Shown: positions 1 to 6,680, counted from the first letter of the stretch. The stretch is 7,717 nucleotides of DNA from Synechococcales cyanobacterium PMM_0073 (GCA_949127695.1 CASBQH010000497.1:1-7717); one strand, 5' to 3'. The notes: a model not told the origin generated them from the letters alone. Translations and numbers: made by a program.

Positions 1-378
1 ATCCAAGATCAGCTGGAGCAGGCGCTGCCGATTTGGGGGGCGGCGGCGCTGGTGAGCCTGCTGTTTGCCTTGCTGCATGGCCTCTGGGAAGGGCGCGCGG
101 TGCTGCCGCAGCTGCCCGGACTCTGGCTCATGGGCATGGTGCTGCTGCTGTCGCGTCAGCTGAGCGCAGGCAGCTTAGACTTAGCCTGGGGGCTGCATAG
201 CGGCTGGGTCTGGGCGATTGGCAGCCTAGATGGCGCTAAGCCCACTGCCAGCGGACTGCTGCCCGCTTGGGTGACGGGGCTAAACGACAGACCGCTGGCT
301 GGGCTGATTGGACTGCTGTTTCTGCTGCTGACTGCGGGCGGACTCTGGTGGGCGAAGCTGGGAATTGCAGGAGGCTAG
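1..378 (+). CDS. CPBP family intramembrane metalloprotease, C-terminal part (5' end outside window)
   Basis: The reading frame is open from the first base and ends at TAG 376-378, giving 125 residues with no start, so the gene begins upstream. The protein is very hydrophobic, with likely membrane helices near visible residues 11-27, 41-55, 62-74 and 99-119. Two signatures of the CPBP (CAAX protease and bacteriocin-processing) family are visible: FxxxH at F22-H26 (FALLH) and the later conserved His in GLHSGW (H66). In this family these residues help form the active site inside the membrane. The first motif (EExxxR) normally sits just before the [13 protein letters not shown] segment with which the window opens, so it should lie immediately outside. 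Cyanobacterial CPBP proteins are numerous and mostly of unknown substrate, so no specific role is assigned. The gene converges on pcyA with a 4-base overlap and leaves no room for a terminator between them. Confidence 0.82.
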   Translation: MQDQLEQALPIWGAAALVSLLFALLHGLWEGRAVLPQLPGLWLMGMVLLLSRQLSAGSLDLAWGLHSGWVWAIGSLDGAKPTASGLLPAWVTGLNDRPLAGLIGLLFLLLTAGGLWWAKLGIAGG

Positions 379-1163
379 GAGGCAGATTCGGCTTCTGCGA
401 GGTTTGCTGCTGTCAGATTCGCCGGCAAATCAGCCTCTGCCAGATCAAACAGCACGGTGGTCATGTAGCGGTCAGCCCATTCGGCTCCAAAGGCTTTTTC
501 CAGGACGCGGCGGGTTTTGTCGTTTTGCTGCTGCTGAGTGCAATAGTGGCGCTGTCCAGCCAAAATTTCGGCCTGCTGGTCAGGCGTGGGGACGGCAGCA
601 ATGGCGCACTGGCAGTGAATTTCTAAAAACGTTTCGACCTGCGCTAAAAACTGGGATTCTTCGTGGGGGTTGGCCGGACGCACTAGCACACAAAAGTCTG
701 AGAAAATATCGCCCCAGAGCGGACGGCTGCGGGCATCGGCAAAGGCCACATCGGGCAGCGCCGCCAGCTGTTGCTCATAGTCCATTGGCAGGCTGCGATC
801 CGAGTTAATTGGCGAGAGGTCGGTGACAGCCATGCTAATTTGACCACGACCGCTGACCAGATCGGCTCCAAACATCGGCAGCGCATATTCAGGGCGCGGA
901 AACATGACGCAGTGCAGAATATCGAGGTTGCTGCCGACGCGGGCTAGCTCTAGATGCAGCTTGCGAAACTGCGGCGTCTGGTAGCAGCGGTTTTCGATGA
1001 TTAGCTTTTCGCCCTCTAGCCGCCCTTCGACATAGCCCAAATCCTCTGGCAGATCGTAGGGCGTTAGCTCCAGATATTGCTGCCAGATCGACTCAATTGA
1101 ATTGGCAACCTGCTGAATCAGCGGGTGCTGCTGCTGGCGGATAGAGGCGGAGGAAGACGGCAT
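375..1163 (-). CDS. pcyA: Phycocyanobilin:ferredoxin oxidoreductase PcyA
   Basis: PcyA is a soluble, cofactor-free, ferredoxin-dependent bilin reductase that reduces biliverdin IXalpha by four electrons to phycocyanobilin, the chromophore of phycobilisomes and cyanobacterial phytochromes. The 262-residue product matches the family along its length: [20 protein letters not shown] (residues 40-59), YQTPQFRK, and the C-terminal block [19 protein letters not shown]. By alignment with Synechocystis PcyA from memory, the catalytic Glu76, His88 and Asp105 correspond to E72 (LELA), H84 (DILHC) and D101 (FGADLV), all present. The ATG at 1163 gives an N-terminus of family-like length; no clear Shine-Dalgarno precedes it, which is common in cyanobacteria. 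An alanine-rich tail of about 18 residues extends past the usual VLFD ending. The gene stands alone, divergent from the kinase gene and convergent with the CPBP gene. Assignment is firm. Confidence 0.97.
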   Translation of the reverse strand: MPSSSASIRQQQHPLIQQVANSIESIWQQYLELTPYDLPEDLGYVEGRLEGEKLIIENRCYQTPQFRKLHLELARVGSNLDILHCVMFPRPEYALPMFGADLVSGRGQISMAVTDLSPINSDRSLPMDYEQQLAALPDVAFADARSRPLWGDIFSDFCVLVRPANPHEESQFLAQVETFLEIHCQCAIAAVPTPDQQAEILAGQRHYCTQQQQNDKTRRVLEKAFGAEWADRYMTTVLFDLAEADLPANLTAANLAEAESAS

Positions 1164-1367
1164 GGCGCAGAAGTTGAAGATTCAGGAAGAGCAGGGATAT
1201 AGTGGCGATGATTGAGCGCAAGTTACTCAGCATACCGCAGTTGTATCAGCGAACCCTGCGAGGTTCACAGTGTGAAACACTTGAGCCGCGTGATTCGCCG
1301 AGTTAAGCGATAAAATCACAGCTACGGCTGAATCGAGCGCCGGGTAATCACTGAATCAGGATCTACT
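1164..1367. other. Divergent intergenic region between pcyA and the kinase gene
   Basis: This 204-bp spacer must hold the promoters of two diverging genes. On the plus strand a possible -10 element TAAAAT lies at 1311-1316, about 50 bp before the kinase start, without a convincing -35 at 16-18 bp. On the minus strand short A/T-rich candidates occur (ACTATA-like near 1200) but none is convincing. A small perfect inverted repeat, AGTGT-GAA-ACACT, lies at 1269-1281 near the middle and could be a regulator site or chance. I saw no NtcA-type GTA-N8-TAC box here. Confidence 0.4.
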
Positions 1368-2210
1368 ATGCCAGGGCAAGTCTTAGGCGATCGATATGAG
1401 GTGGAGCAACAGCTGGGCAAGCAGTCTGGACGCTGGACGCTGCTGGCTCGCGACCTGACAACAGCAGCGCCGGTGATTCTAAAAATTCTCTGCATTGACG
1501 ACGAAATGCTGGATGCTGACCTGACGCTGTTTCAGCGAGAAGTCGAAACCCTGCAAACGCTGGATCATCCAAACGTGCCGCGCTATCTCGGCTACTTCGA
1601 GATGGAGTTGCCCAAGTCTGGGAAGGCGCTGGCGCTGATTCAAAGCTATTTAGAAGGCAGTTCGCTGCAAGCCTATCTCAACCAAGGCCGACGATTTGAC
1701 CAAGCTGAAGCGCAGCAGATCGCCCGGAGCATCTTGCAAACCTTGATCTATATTCACGACCGCGAGCCGTCTATTTTGCATCGCGATCTTAAGCCCAGCA
1801 ATATTCTGCTGGGGGGCAGCCCAGCTACGCCCACAGAGGGGGCAATTTGCCTAGTCGATTTTGGCTCAGTTCGATTCTCTCGCCCCAGCGAGTTTGCCGC
1901 TGACTCGATTAGCGCCTTTACCACGCTGGCAGCCGTGGGCACCGCTGGCTATATGCCGCCAGAGCAGCTCGGTCGGCGCAGCGTCAAGGCTTCTGACCTC
2001 TATGGGTTGGGGGTTGCTTTAACTGTGGCGCTCACCGGACTCTCCCCAGCCCAGATGCCGCATGATGGTCTGCAAATTGCGGTGGCAGAGGTGGTGCAGA
2101 ATTGCAGCCCTGAGTTTGTGCAGTGGTTAATTCAAATGACCGAGCCAGATTTGTCCAACCGATTTGTCCGCGCCAAAATTGCCCTGGCAGCACTTGAAGC
2201 AATCAGATAG
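1368..2210 (+). CDS. Short cyanobacterial Ser/Thr protein kinase (Hanks type)
   Basis: This 280-residue protein is essentially one eukaryotic-type kinase domain. Visible elements are the ATP-anchoring lysine in VILKIL (K39), a helix-C glutamate candidate E58 (QREVE), the catalytic loop HRDLKPSN with D140, K142 and N145, the metal-binding DFG (D164-G166), an activation segment ending GTAGYMPPEQ (PPE at 197-199 replacing APE), the helix-F aspartate D210 (KASDLYGLG) and a C-lobe arginine near R265. All catalytic residues are present, so it is probably active. The nucleotide loop is unusual: LGKQSGRWTLLARD lacks the classic GxGxxG, as I recall for a cyanobacterial subfamily with a G-R-x-TLLARD signature. 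The protein stops just after the C-lobe and has no membrane segment or sensor domain. The ATG at 1368 is backed by AGGA at 1358-1361 with 6-base spacing. Substrate is unknown; tatA follows 108 bp downstream on the same strand. Confidence 0.93.
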   Translation: MPGQVLGDRYEVEQQLGKQSGRWTLLARDLTTAAPVILKILCIDDEMLDADLTLFQREVETLQTLDHPNVPRYLGYFEMELPKSGKALALIQSYLEGSSLQAYLNQGRRFDQAEAQQIARSILQTLIYIHDREPSILHRDLKPSNILLGGSPATPTEGAICLVDFGSVRFSRPSEFAADSISAFTTLAAVGTAGYMPPEQLGRRSVKASDLYGLGVALTVALTGLSPAQMPHDGLQIAVAEVVQNCSPEFVQWLIQMTEPDLSNRFVRAKIALAALEAIR

Positions 2211-2235
2211 TTGGGATAATTCTGAAATGGACACC

Positions 2236-2277
2236 CGTAGTTCACTCTCGTAGTTCACTATAGTGAGAGCAAGTGAA
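2236..2277. promoter_or_regulatory. Half-site cluster with direct repeat and 12-bp palindrome before tatA
   Basis: CGTAGTTCACT occurs twice, at 2236-2246 and 2249-2259, with a 13-bp period. The second copy runs into a perfect 12-bp palindrome, TCACTATAGTGA (2255-2266). AGTGAA at 2272-2277 is the inverse of TTCACT. This makes two TTCACT half-sites facing two AGTGA(G/A) half-sites within 42 bp. The centre contains TATAGT (2259-2264), usable as a -10, and a GATAAT hexamer lies upstream at 2215-2220, so a bound protein would overlap or flank a promoter. The arrangement suggests a dimeric regulator's operator; the regulator is not identifiable from sequence. Confidence 0.5.
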
Positions 2278-2318
2278 GGTAACTGTCAAAGCAGAATTTG
2301 GAAAACTAGGAGCGTCGC

Positions 2319-2477
2319 ATGTTTCATCTGGGCTGGGCTGAAGTGGGTCTGATTGCAATCGCCACCGTCTTAATTTTTGGACCCAAAAAAATCCCAGAGC
2401 TAGGGAATGCTCTGGGCAAAACGCTGCGAGGCTTTAAAGAAGAAGTGAGTCAATCAGATGAAGCCGATCTAGAGTAA
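2319..2477 (+). CDS. tatA: TatA/Tha4-like twin-arginine translocase subunit (52 aa)
   Basis: TatA-type subunits polymerise around the TatBC receptor to let folded proteins with twin-arginine signals cross the thylakoid or plasma membrane. The 52-residue product has the expected order: a short N-terminus, one hydrophobic helix at about residues 9-20 (VGLIAIATVLIF), the hinge FGPKK (F20-K24) and an amphipathic helix (about 25-41, IPELGNALGKTLRGFK) followed by an acidic tail ending in EADLE. Glutamate E8 at the start of the membrane helix matches the acidic residue important in plant Tha4, and the acidic tail is also Tha4-like. The protein is near the lower size limit of the family because the C-terminal tail is very short. 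The start is set by AGGAG at 2308-2312, 6 bases before the ATG. A strong terminator follows 9 bases after the stop. It could share a transcript with the upstream kinase, or use its own promoter near the repeat cluster. Confidence 0.92.
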   Translation: MFHLGWAEVGLIAIATVLIFGPKKIPELGNALGKTLRGFKEEVSQSDEADLE

Positions 2478-2486
2478 CGAAATAAT

Positions 2487-2517
2487 TGGCTCTCGTGCCT
2501 TCAGAGGCCGAGAGCCA
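2487..2517. terminator. Bidirectional intrinsic terminator between tatA and cphA
   Basis: The arms TGGCTCTCG (2487-2495) and CGAGAGCCA (2509-2517) pair perfectly. Inside them GCCT (2497-2500) pairs with AGGC (2505-2508) around a TCAG loop, leaving only T2496 bulged, for a 13-bp stem. On the plus strand the tail is GTGGTTTTAG, which serves tatA. On the minus strand the stem is followed by ATTATTT, which serves cphA. It fills most of the 52-bp gap between the two convergent stop codons. Confidence 0.85.
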
Positions 2518-2529
2518 GTGGTTTTAGCC

Positions 2530-5265
2530 TTAGCCACCTGACTGAACATAGGCTTCAGCTGACTCTGATGCGGCGGGCGCTGGCTCGGCTGGGCTATAGG
2601 TCGGGTTGCCGTTTTGGGTAGTCTCCTGCGGAGAGGCGTGAGGCGGCAAGCCCAAATCGGGCAGCGGATGGCGGAGTTCGATCAAGCCCAAGGCGCGGGT
2701 GACGCTCTCTGGAAAAATCACCACCAGACTGCCAGCCGGAGCGCCATCCAACGCTTGATTCACCGCTGTGGTTTCATGCAGCACCACCTCATAAGGCACG
2801 ACAGCCTGCGCCGACTCAATCCCTTCGACAATGAGCCGCGCCGCATCGCCAGCAGGTCGCCCCCGGCTGTCGTTATCTTCTTTAACCAGAATTCGGTCAA
2901 ACATTTGGGCGGCCAGTCTGCCCAATACGACCAAATCTTCGTCACGGCGGTCGCCAGGGCCACCCACCACGCCAATTCGCTCACCCGGCCAGTTGCGAAC
3001 AAAGCCGCCAATGGCCTCATAGCTGTGCGGATTGTGGGCGTAGTCGAGCATGGCGTGAAACTGCCCCAGGTTGAACAGATTCATCCGACCGGGCGTTTGC
3101 CCCACCGAAGCCTGGAAGGTCAGCAGCGCCGTGCGGATATCTTCGATCCGAATGCCGTGAGCAAAGGCCGCCAAGCTGGCCGCCAGCGCGTTGGCAATCA
3201 TAAACGGGGCGCGCGCTCCCATCGTCAGCGGTACATTCACCGCCTGATCAATCCGCAGCGTCCAGTCGCCCTTCAAAATCGACAGATAGCCGTTTTCGTA
3301 GATTGCCGCCAGTCCGCCCTGCTGCGTATGCGCCCGCACCAGCGGATTGTCGGCGTTCATTGAGAAGTAGGCGATCTGCGCCCGGACGCGCTCAGCCATT
3401 GCCACCACCAGCGGATCGTCGGCATTCAGCACGGCATAGCCGTTGGGCTGCACGGTTTCCACCACCACGCTCTTCAGGTGAGCCAGCTCTTCCACGGTGT
3501 CAATATCGCCGATGCCCAGGTGATCTGCCGCCACGTTCAGCACGATCCCCAGGTCGCATTCGCTAAAGCCCATCCCAGAGCGCAGCAGGCCACCCCGCGC
3601 CGTCTCCAGCACCGCTACCTCCACCGTCGGATCTTGCAAAATCGTCTGAGCGCTCTGGGGGCCGGTCGTGTCGCCCTTCTCGACTAGATAACCGCCGATG
3701 TAAATGCCGTCGGTGGTGGTGTAGCCGACCGTGCGCCCCGTCTGCTTAAAGATATGCGCCAGCAGGCGAGTAGTGGTGGTTTTGCCGTTGGTGCCGGTCA
3801 GCGCCAGAATGGGGATGCGCCCGTTGCTGCTGTTGGGGAACAGCATATCGATCACCGGCTCAGCCACGTTGCGCGGAATGCCGTCGCTGGGGCAAAAGTG
3901 CATCCGGAAGCCGGGAGCGGCATTCACTTCGACAATTACGCCATCGACTTCGCGCAGCGGCTGCGAAATGTCGGTGGTAACAACATCAATTCCGGCAATA
4001 TCGAGACCGATGGTTCTAGCCGCGCGCTGAGCAATCCAGATATTTTCGGGGTGGATTTCGTCGGTCCGATCAATGGCCGTGCCGCCGGTGCTGAGGTTAG
4101 CGGTGGCTTTTAGATAGCAGCATTCGCCCGGTTTAAGCACCGTATCTAGATCAAAGCTCTGGCGCTCCAGCAGCTCCCAGGAGGTGCGGTCTAGCTCAAT
4201 TCGAGTCAGGATATTTTCGTGGCCGTCGCCGCGACGCGGATCGCGGTTAGTCTCGTCAATTAGCTCTGAGATCGTCGATTTGCCGTCGCCCACCACATGC
4301 GCGGGCACCCGCTCAGCCACCGCCACCACCTTGCCGTTCACCACCAGCACCCGGTGGTCGCGCCCTTCATAAAACCGCTCAATAATCACGCCCTTCGAGA
4401 CTTCTTTGGCCGCATCGTAGGCTTCTTCGGCCAGCTCTCGGGCTTTGATATTAATCGTGATGCCGCGCCCATGATTACCATCCAAAGGCTTGATCACAAT
4501 CGGATAGCCGCCGACATCCTCAATCGCCTGCTCTAGCTCATCTAGGTAGTAAATGACTGTGCCTCTGGGCACCGGGATGCCGCCATCGCGCAGAATTCGC
4601 TTGGTGCCTTCTTTGTCGGAGGCTAGCTCAACGCCCAAAATGCCGGTATTGCCGCTCAGCGTCGCCTGAATCCGCTTTTGATGTACGCCGTAGCCCAGCT
4701 GAATCAGCGAACGGGCGCTGAGTGGCAGCCAGGGAATGCCGCGTATTTCGGCTTCCCGAACAATATTTTCGGTGCTGGGGCCCAAAGATGCCTGCGCGCC
4801 CAAGTTCTGCAAATCCTTCAGATCCTGCTCTAGCTCGCTGAGCGGATAGCTGCTGCCTTCAATCAAGCTTTGGCAGAGTCGAGCGGCTGCCCGCGCCGTA
4901 TAGCGCCCCGCCTGCTCATCGACATATTCAAATACAACCTGATAGATGCCGGGTTCGGCAGTTTCGCGGGTGCGCCCAAAGCTCACCGGCATTCCGGCCA
5001 GCGTTTGCAGCTCTAGCGCCACATGCTGAACCACCTGTGCTAAATGAACGCCCGTCTCAATCTGCTGCAAAAATCCTGTTGTCCTATCAGCGGTCTGATG
5101 CTCAGCCAAACCGGGCAACAGCTCAGCCAACCCCTGGTAGAGTTCGGGCTGCTGATCTGAAGTGGGAGGCGAGGACTCCAGATCCAGCCGAATCACAATC
5201 AGCTTTGGATAACGAATGCTCCAGTAGTTGGGGCCACGCAGCGTTTGAGTCTTGAGAATCTTCAT
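2530..5265 (-). CDS. cphA: Cyanophycin synthetase CphA
   Basis: CphA is a cytoplasmic enzyme that uses ATP to build cyanophycin, adding aspartate to the poly-Asp backbone and then arginine to each side chain. The frame can be extended to TTG 5292, but the family N-terminus MKILK.QTLRGPNYWSIR begins at ATG 5265, giving 911 residues. Domains: N-terminal domain (about 1-160), ATP-grasp domain (about 200-475; K259 in IVIKPLDGNHGRG, E446 and N448 in VEVNAAPGFRMH) and Mur-ligase-like domain (from about 485; P-loop GTNGKTT at 491-497, DYAHNP at 741-746, GGPGDRRDED). All recognised catalytic motifs are intact. The tail after about residue 866 is a Pro/Ala/Ser/Glu-rich extension of roughly 45 residues, making the protein slightly longer than the usual 870-900. 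Part of the N-domain looks diverged (see findings). cphB lies upstream in the same direction. No Shine-Dalgarno is evident. Confidence 0.97.
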   Translation of the reverse strand: MKILKTQTLRGPNYWSIRYPKLIVIRLDLESSPPTSDQQPELYQGLAELLPGLAEHQTADRTTGFLQQIETGVHLAQVVQHVALELQTLAGMPVSFGRTRETAEPGIYQVVFEYVDEQAGRYTARAAARLCQSLIEGSSYPLSELEQDLKDLQNLGAQASLGPSTENIVREAEIRGIPWLPLSARSLIQLGYGVHQKRIQATLSGNTGILGVELASDKEGTKRILRDGGIPVPRGTVIYYLDELEQAIEDVGGYPIVIKPLDGNHGRGITINIKARELAEEAYDAAKEVSKGVIIERFYEGRDHRVLVVNGKVVAVAERVPAHVVGDGKSTISELIDETNRDPRRGDGHENILTRIELDRTSWELLERQSFDLDTVLKPGECCYLKATANLSTGGTAIDRTDEIHPENIWIAQRAARTIGLDIAGIDVVTTDISQPLREVDGVIVEVNAAPGFRMHFCPSDGIPRNVAEPVIDMLFPNSSNGRIPILALTGTNGKTTTTRLLAHIFKQTGRTVGYTTTDGIYIGGYLVEKGDTTGPQSAQTILQDPTVEVAVLETARGGLLRSGMGFSECDLGIVLNVAADHLGIGDIDTVEELAHLKSVVVETVQPNGYAVLNADDPLVVAMAERVRAQIAYFSMNADNPLVRAHTQQGGLAAIYENGYLSILKGDWTLRIDQAVNVPLTMGARAPFMIANALAASLAAFAHGIRIEDIRTALLTFQASVGQTPGRMNLFNLGQFHAMLDYAHNPHSYEAIGGFVRNWPGERIGVVGGPGDRRDEDLVVLGRLAAQMFDRILVKEDNDSRGRPAGDAARLIVEGIESAQAVVPYEVVLHETTAVNQALDGAPAGSLVVIFPESVTRALGLIELRHPLPDLGLPPHASPQETTQNGNPTYSPAEPAPAASESAEAYVQSGG

Positions 5266-5285
5266 AGCGCAATGGTTAAGATTAA

Positions 5286-5295
5286 CGGGCAATGG
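5286..5295. repeat. Shared 10-mer, copy upstream of cphA
   Basis: CGGGCAATGG (plus-strand reading) lies 21-30 bases upstream of the cphA start, within the predicted leader. The same 10-mer is at 6681-6690 upstream of cphB in the same orientation relative to the gene. A related GCAATGG is at 5269-5275. The element is short and chance is possible; its pairing with the longer shared block makes it worth recording. Confidence 0.45.
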
Positions 5296-5306
5296 GGCGA
5301 CCAGTA

Positions 5307-5336
5307 TTTATAGCTTGTCTAGTGTTTAGTCTTCAA
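5307..5336 (-). promoter_or_regulatory. Predicted sigma-70-type promoter of cphA
   Basis: Read on the minus strand, TTGAAG (5331-5336) and TATAAA (5307-5312) are separated by 18 bp and match the -35 (TTGACA) and -10 (TATAAT) consensus at 4 of 6 and 5 of 6 positions. Transcription would start near 5300 and give a leader of about 35 nt before the cphA ATG at 5265. This supports transcription of cphA apart from cphB. Confidence 0.55.
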
Positions 5337-5405
5337 AACCACTTAAACCGTCCACAGCGAACAGTTTGATCTAGAATTTCAGCGAATTCCTTTGATTCTA
5401 TCTTC

Positions 5406-5458
5406 CAGCTAATCGCACCAGCCTCCAGTCTGCCTGCCTCAAGCGAGGGGTTTAGCTG
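5406..5458. repeat. Dyad block upstream of cphA, shared with cphB upstream region
   Basis: CAGCTAA (5406-5412) and TTAGCTG (5452-5458) form an inverted repeat enclosing the 13-mer TCTGCCTGCCTCA (5429-5441) and a small CCTC-AAGC-GAGG dyad (5437-5448). The 13-mer is exactly repeated at 6759-6771 upstream of cphB, where it is again preceded by CAGCTAA (6740-6746) and runs into a CCTC...GAGG dyad. It lies upstream of the predicted cphA -35, where a regulator could bind. Confidence 0.5.
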
Positions 5459-5515
5459 AATGATTCCAGGTGATCGGCCAAAAATTTACATTCCGAAATC
5501 TGCATTTCAAATATA

Positions 5516-5536
5516 CGCAAGCTGCCCTGCCTTGCG
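5516..5536 (-). terminator. Possible weak terminator or attenuator between cphB and cphA
   Basis: CGCAAG (5516-5521) pairs perfectly with CTTGCG (5531-5536) around a 9-base loop. Read on the minus strand, the hairpin is followed by TATATTTG, a poor U-tract. It could attenuate read-through from cphB to cphA, but stem and tail are both weak. Confidence 0.25.
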
Positions 5537-5710
5537 CTGCATATCTCGCCACAGTTGGCAATAATTAATTGGAATTATTAGAGTTAATTGAAATAGTGAC
5601 GATTAGGTTTGGCAATCAAGCGACTCCTCAACTCACGGCTTGGCGATGCCGCTACAGATCTACAGACTCTAGCTAAATTGTAGAGCCTGCTGAGTGAAGC
5701 TAGGGCGCAG

Positions 5711-6562
5711 CTAGCGATCTGACGGCAGAATCTGGCGCTTGTCTAGGTCGTAATGGTCGCCGTTGCTGAGGATATGCACCCGCAGATTATGCAGGCTCAA
5801 AGGGGCGGTCGCCTCAATATCTGGATAGGTCGTCTGAGCGGTTTCGCCGGGATCAACCACGGTGACTGTGCCTTTGCCCAGCACCTCAAAGCTGCCGTTG
5901 CCCTCAAACATAGCGCAGGTGTCTTCGTCGATGCCGATCCCCACTTTGTCGAGATGCCCTGCAACAGCGCTGAGCAGCCGCGCCATCCGGTTGCGATTGT
6001 GAAAATGCTGATCGACAATGATCTCTGGAATGATCCCCAGCCCAATTGTCATATCTACTAGCGCCCGGTTGGGTGATTCGCCGCTGCCGCCGCCCGCAAT
6101 CATGTGATAGCCCATGACTGCTGCACCCGCGCTGGTTCCGGCCAGCGTAATTTCGCCAGTCTGGGCGCGCGTTCGCACTCGTTCCATAATCGGCGTATCG
6201 GCCAGCAGGCCGCAGAGTCGCAGCTGATCGCCGCCCGTCATAAATACGCCAGTGCAGTCCTCGACAAAGGCTTGCCACTCCAGGTTTTCGCCATGCTCGC
6301 GCTCGCGGATGTCAATCACCTCGATCGTCTTTGCCCCCATCTCGCTGAAGATATCGTGGTAGCGACTGCCGATTACCGTGGGCTCTCGTGAGGCAGAGGG
6401 AATAATCGCAATCCGGGCATCGACGCCGCCTGAGCGCTGAAAAAACGTATGTAAAATCTGCCTGCCGTAGATTTTATCTTCGGCACCGCCAATCACTAGG
6501 ACTGCTGTTTTTGTGGGCTGGGGCATCCTCTGCTGAAGAGTTTTAGAGTCTAGTTGCAGCAT
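5711..6562 (-). CDS. cphB: Cyanophycinase CphB
   Basis: CphB is a cytoplasmic serine exopeptidase (family S51) that degrades cyanophycin to beta-Asp-Arg dipeptides. The conserved core is complete: VIGGAEDK, IIPSASREP, FMTGGDQLRLCG, GTSAGAAVMG, VDQHFHNRNRM and GIDEDTCAMFE. With the 283-residue form, the nucleophile Ser132, His174 and Glu201 of Synechocystis CphB correspond to S144, H186 and E213, all present. The start is uncertain. The frame stays open to GTG 6658, with ATGs at 6646, 6565, 6562 and 6526. I chose 6562 because I recall cyanobacterial homologs starting with an MLQL-like N-terminus; 6526 would match the shorter Synechocystis protein (271 aa) and has GAGG directly against the ATG, too close for normal use. 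cphA follows 445 bp downstream on the same strand, and the ubiA-like gene diverges upstream. Confidence 0.95.
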   Translation of the reverse strand: MLQLDSKTLQQRMPQPTKTAVLVIGGAEDKIYGRQILHTFFQRSGGVDARIAIIPSASREPTVIGSRYHDIFSEMGAKTIEVIDIREREHGENLEWQAFVEDCTGVFMTGGDQLRLCGLLADTPIMERVRTRAQTGEITLAGTSAGAAVMGYHMIAGGGSGESPNRALVDMTIGLGIIPEIIVDQHFHNRNRMARLLSAVAGHLDKVGIGIDEDTCAMFEGNGSFEVLGKGTVTVVDPGETAQTTYPDIEATAPLSLHNLRVHILSNGDHYDLDKRQILPSDR

Positions 6563-6680
6563 CATATCGCTTCTGAACCACGATTTGGGCAATCGATTCG
6601 GGAACTGAAGCCAGCTCGTCACGCTAAGCCACAATTGCTCGGCCATGCTGCGAATCACTCAATTCGCCTGGGTAATGGAT

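Larger units (their letters stand above)
5266..5710. other. 445-bp spacer between cphB and cphA
   Basis: I see no gene here on either strand. It is much AT-richer than the flanking genes, especially 5555-5600. It contains the cphA promoter (5307-5336), blocks shared with the cphB upstream region (5286-5295 and 5407-5441), a 6-bp-stem hairpin at 5516-5536, and an AATAATT/AATTATT inverted repeat at 5560-5579. Just after the cphB stop there are only weak dyads (CTCTA 5667-5671 with TAGAG 5681-5685) and no T-tract, so no strong terminator closes cphB. I found no GTA-N8-TAC NtcA box. Confidence 0.6.

Noticed and set aside
365..808. 147-codon plus-strand frame overlapping the end of the CPBP gene and the antisense of pcyA
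   Set aside because: It has no recognisable domain, is compositionally odd, and is fully accounted for by pcyA on the other strand.
1269..1281. AGTGT-GAA-ACACT inverted repeat as a pcyA/kinase operator
   Set aside because: Five-bp arms are common by chance in 200 bp and nothing else supports binding, so it is mentioned only within the spacer entry.
1388..1396. GCGATCGAT resembling a HIP1 site
   Set aside because: It differs from GCGATCGC at the last base, and no true HIP1 octamer was found by eye in the window.
2614..3363. 249-codon open frame on the plus strand inside cphA, and several shorter ones at 3303-4536
   Set aside because: They lie entirely antisense to cphA, whose protein matches its family throughout. 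The translations are Arg/Ala/Pro/Gln-rich without domains, as expected for shadows of a GC-rich gene.
5266..5292. Nine-residue N-terminal extension of CphA from a TTG codon at 5292
   Set aside because: The family N-terminus begins exactly at the ATG at 5265, the extension starts with a rare start codon, and it lies close to the predicted transcription start.
5904..6278. 124-codon minus-strand frame and others overlapping cphB
   Set aside because: Out-of-frame shadows; the cphB frame carries every catalytic motif of cyanophycinase.
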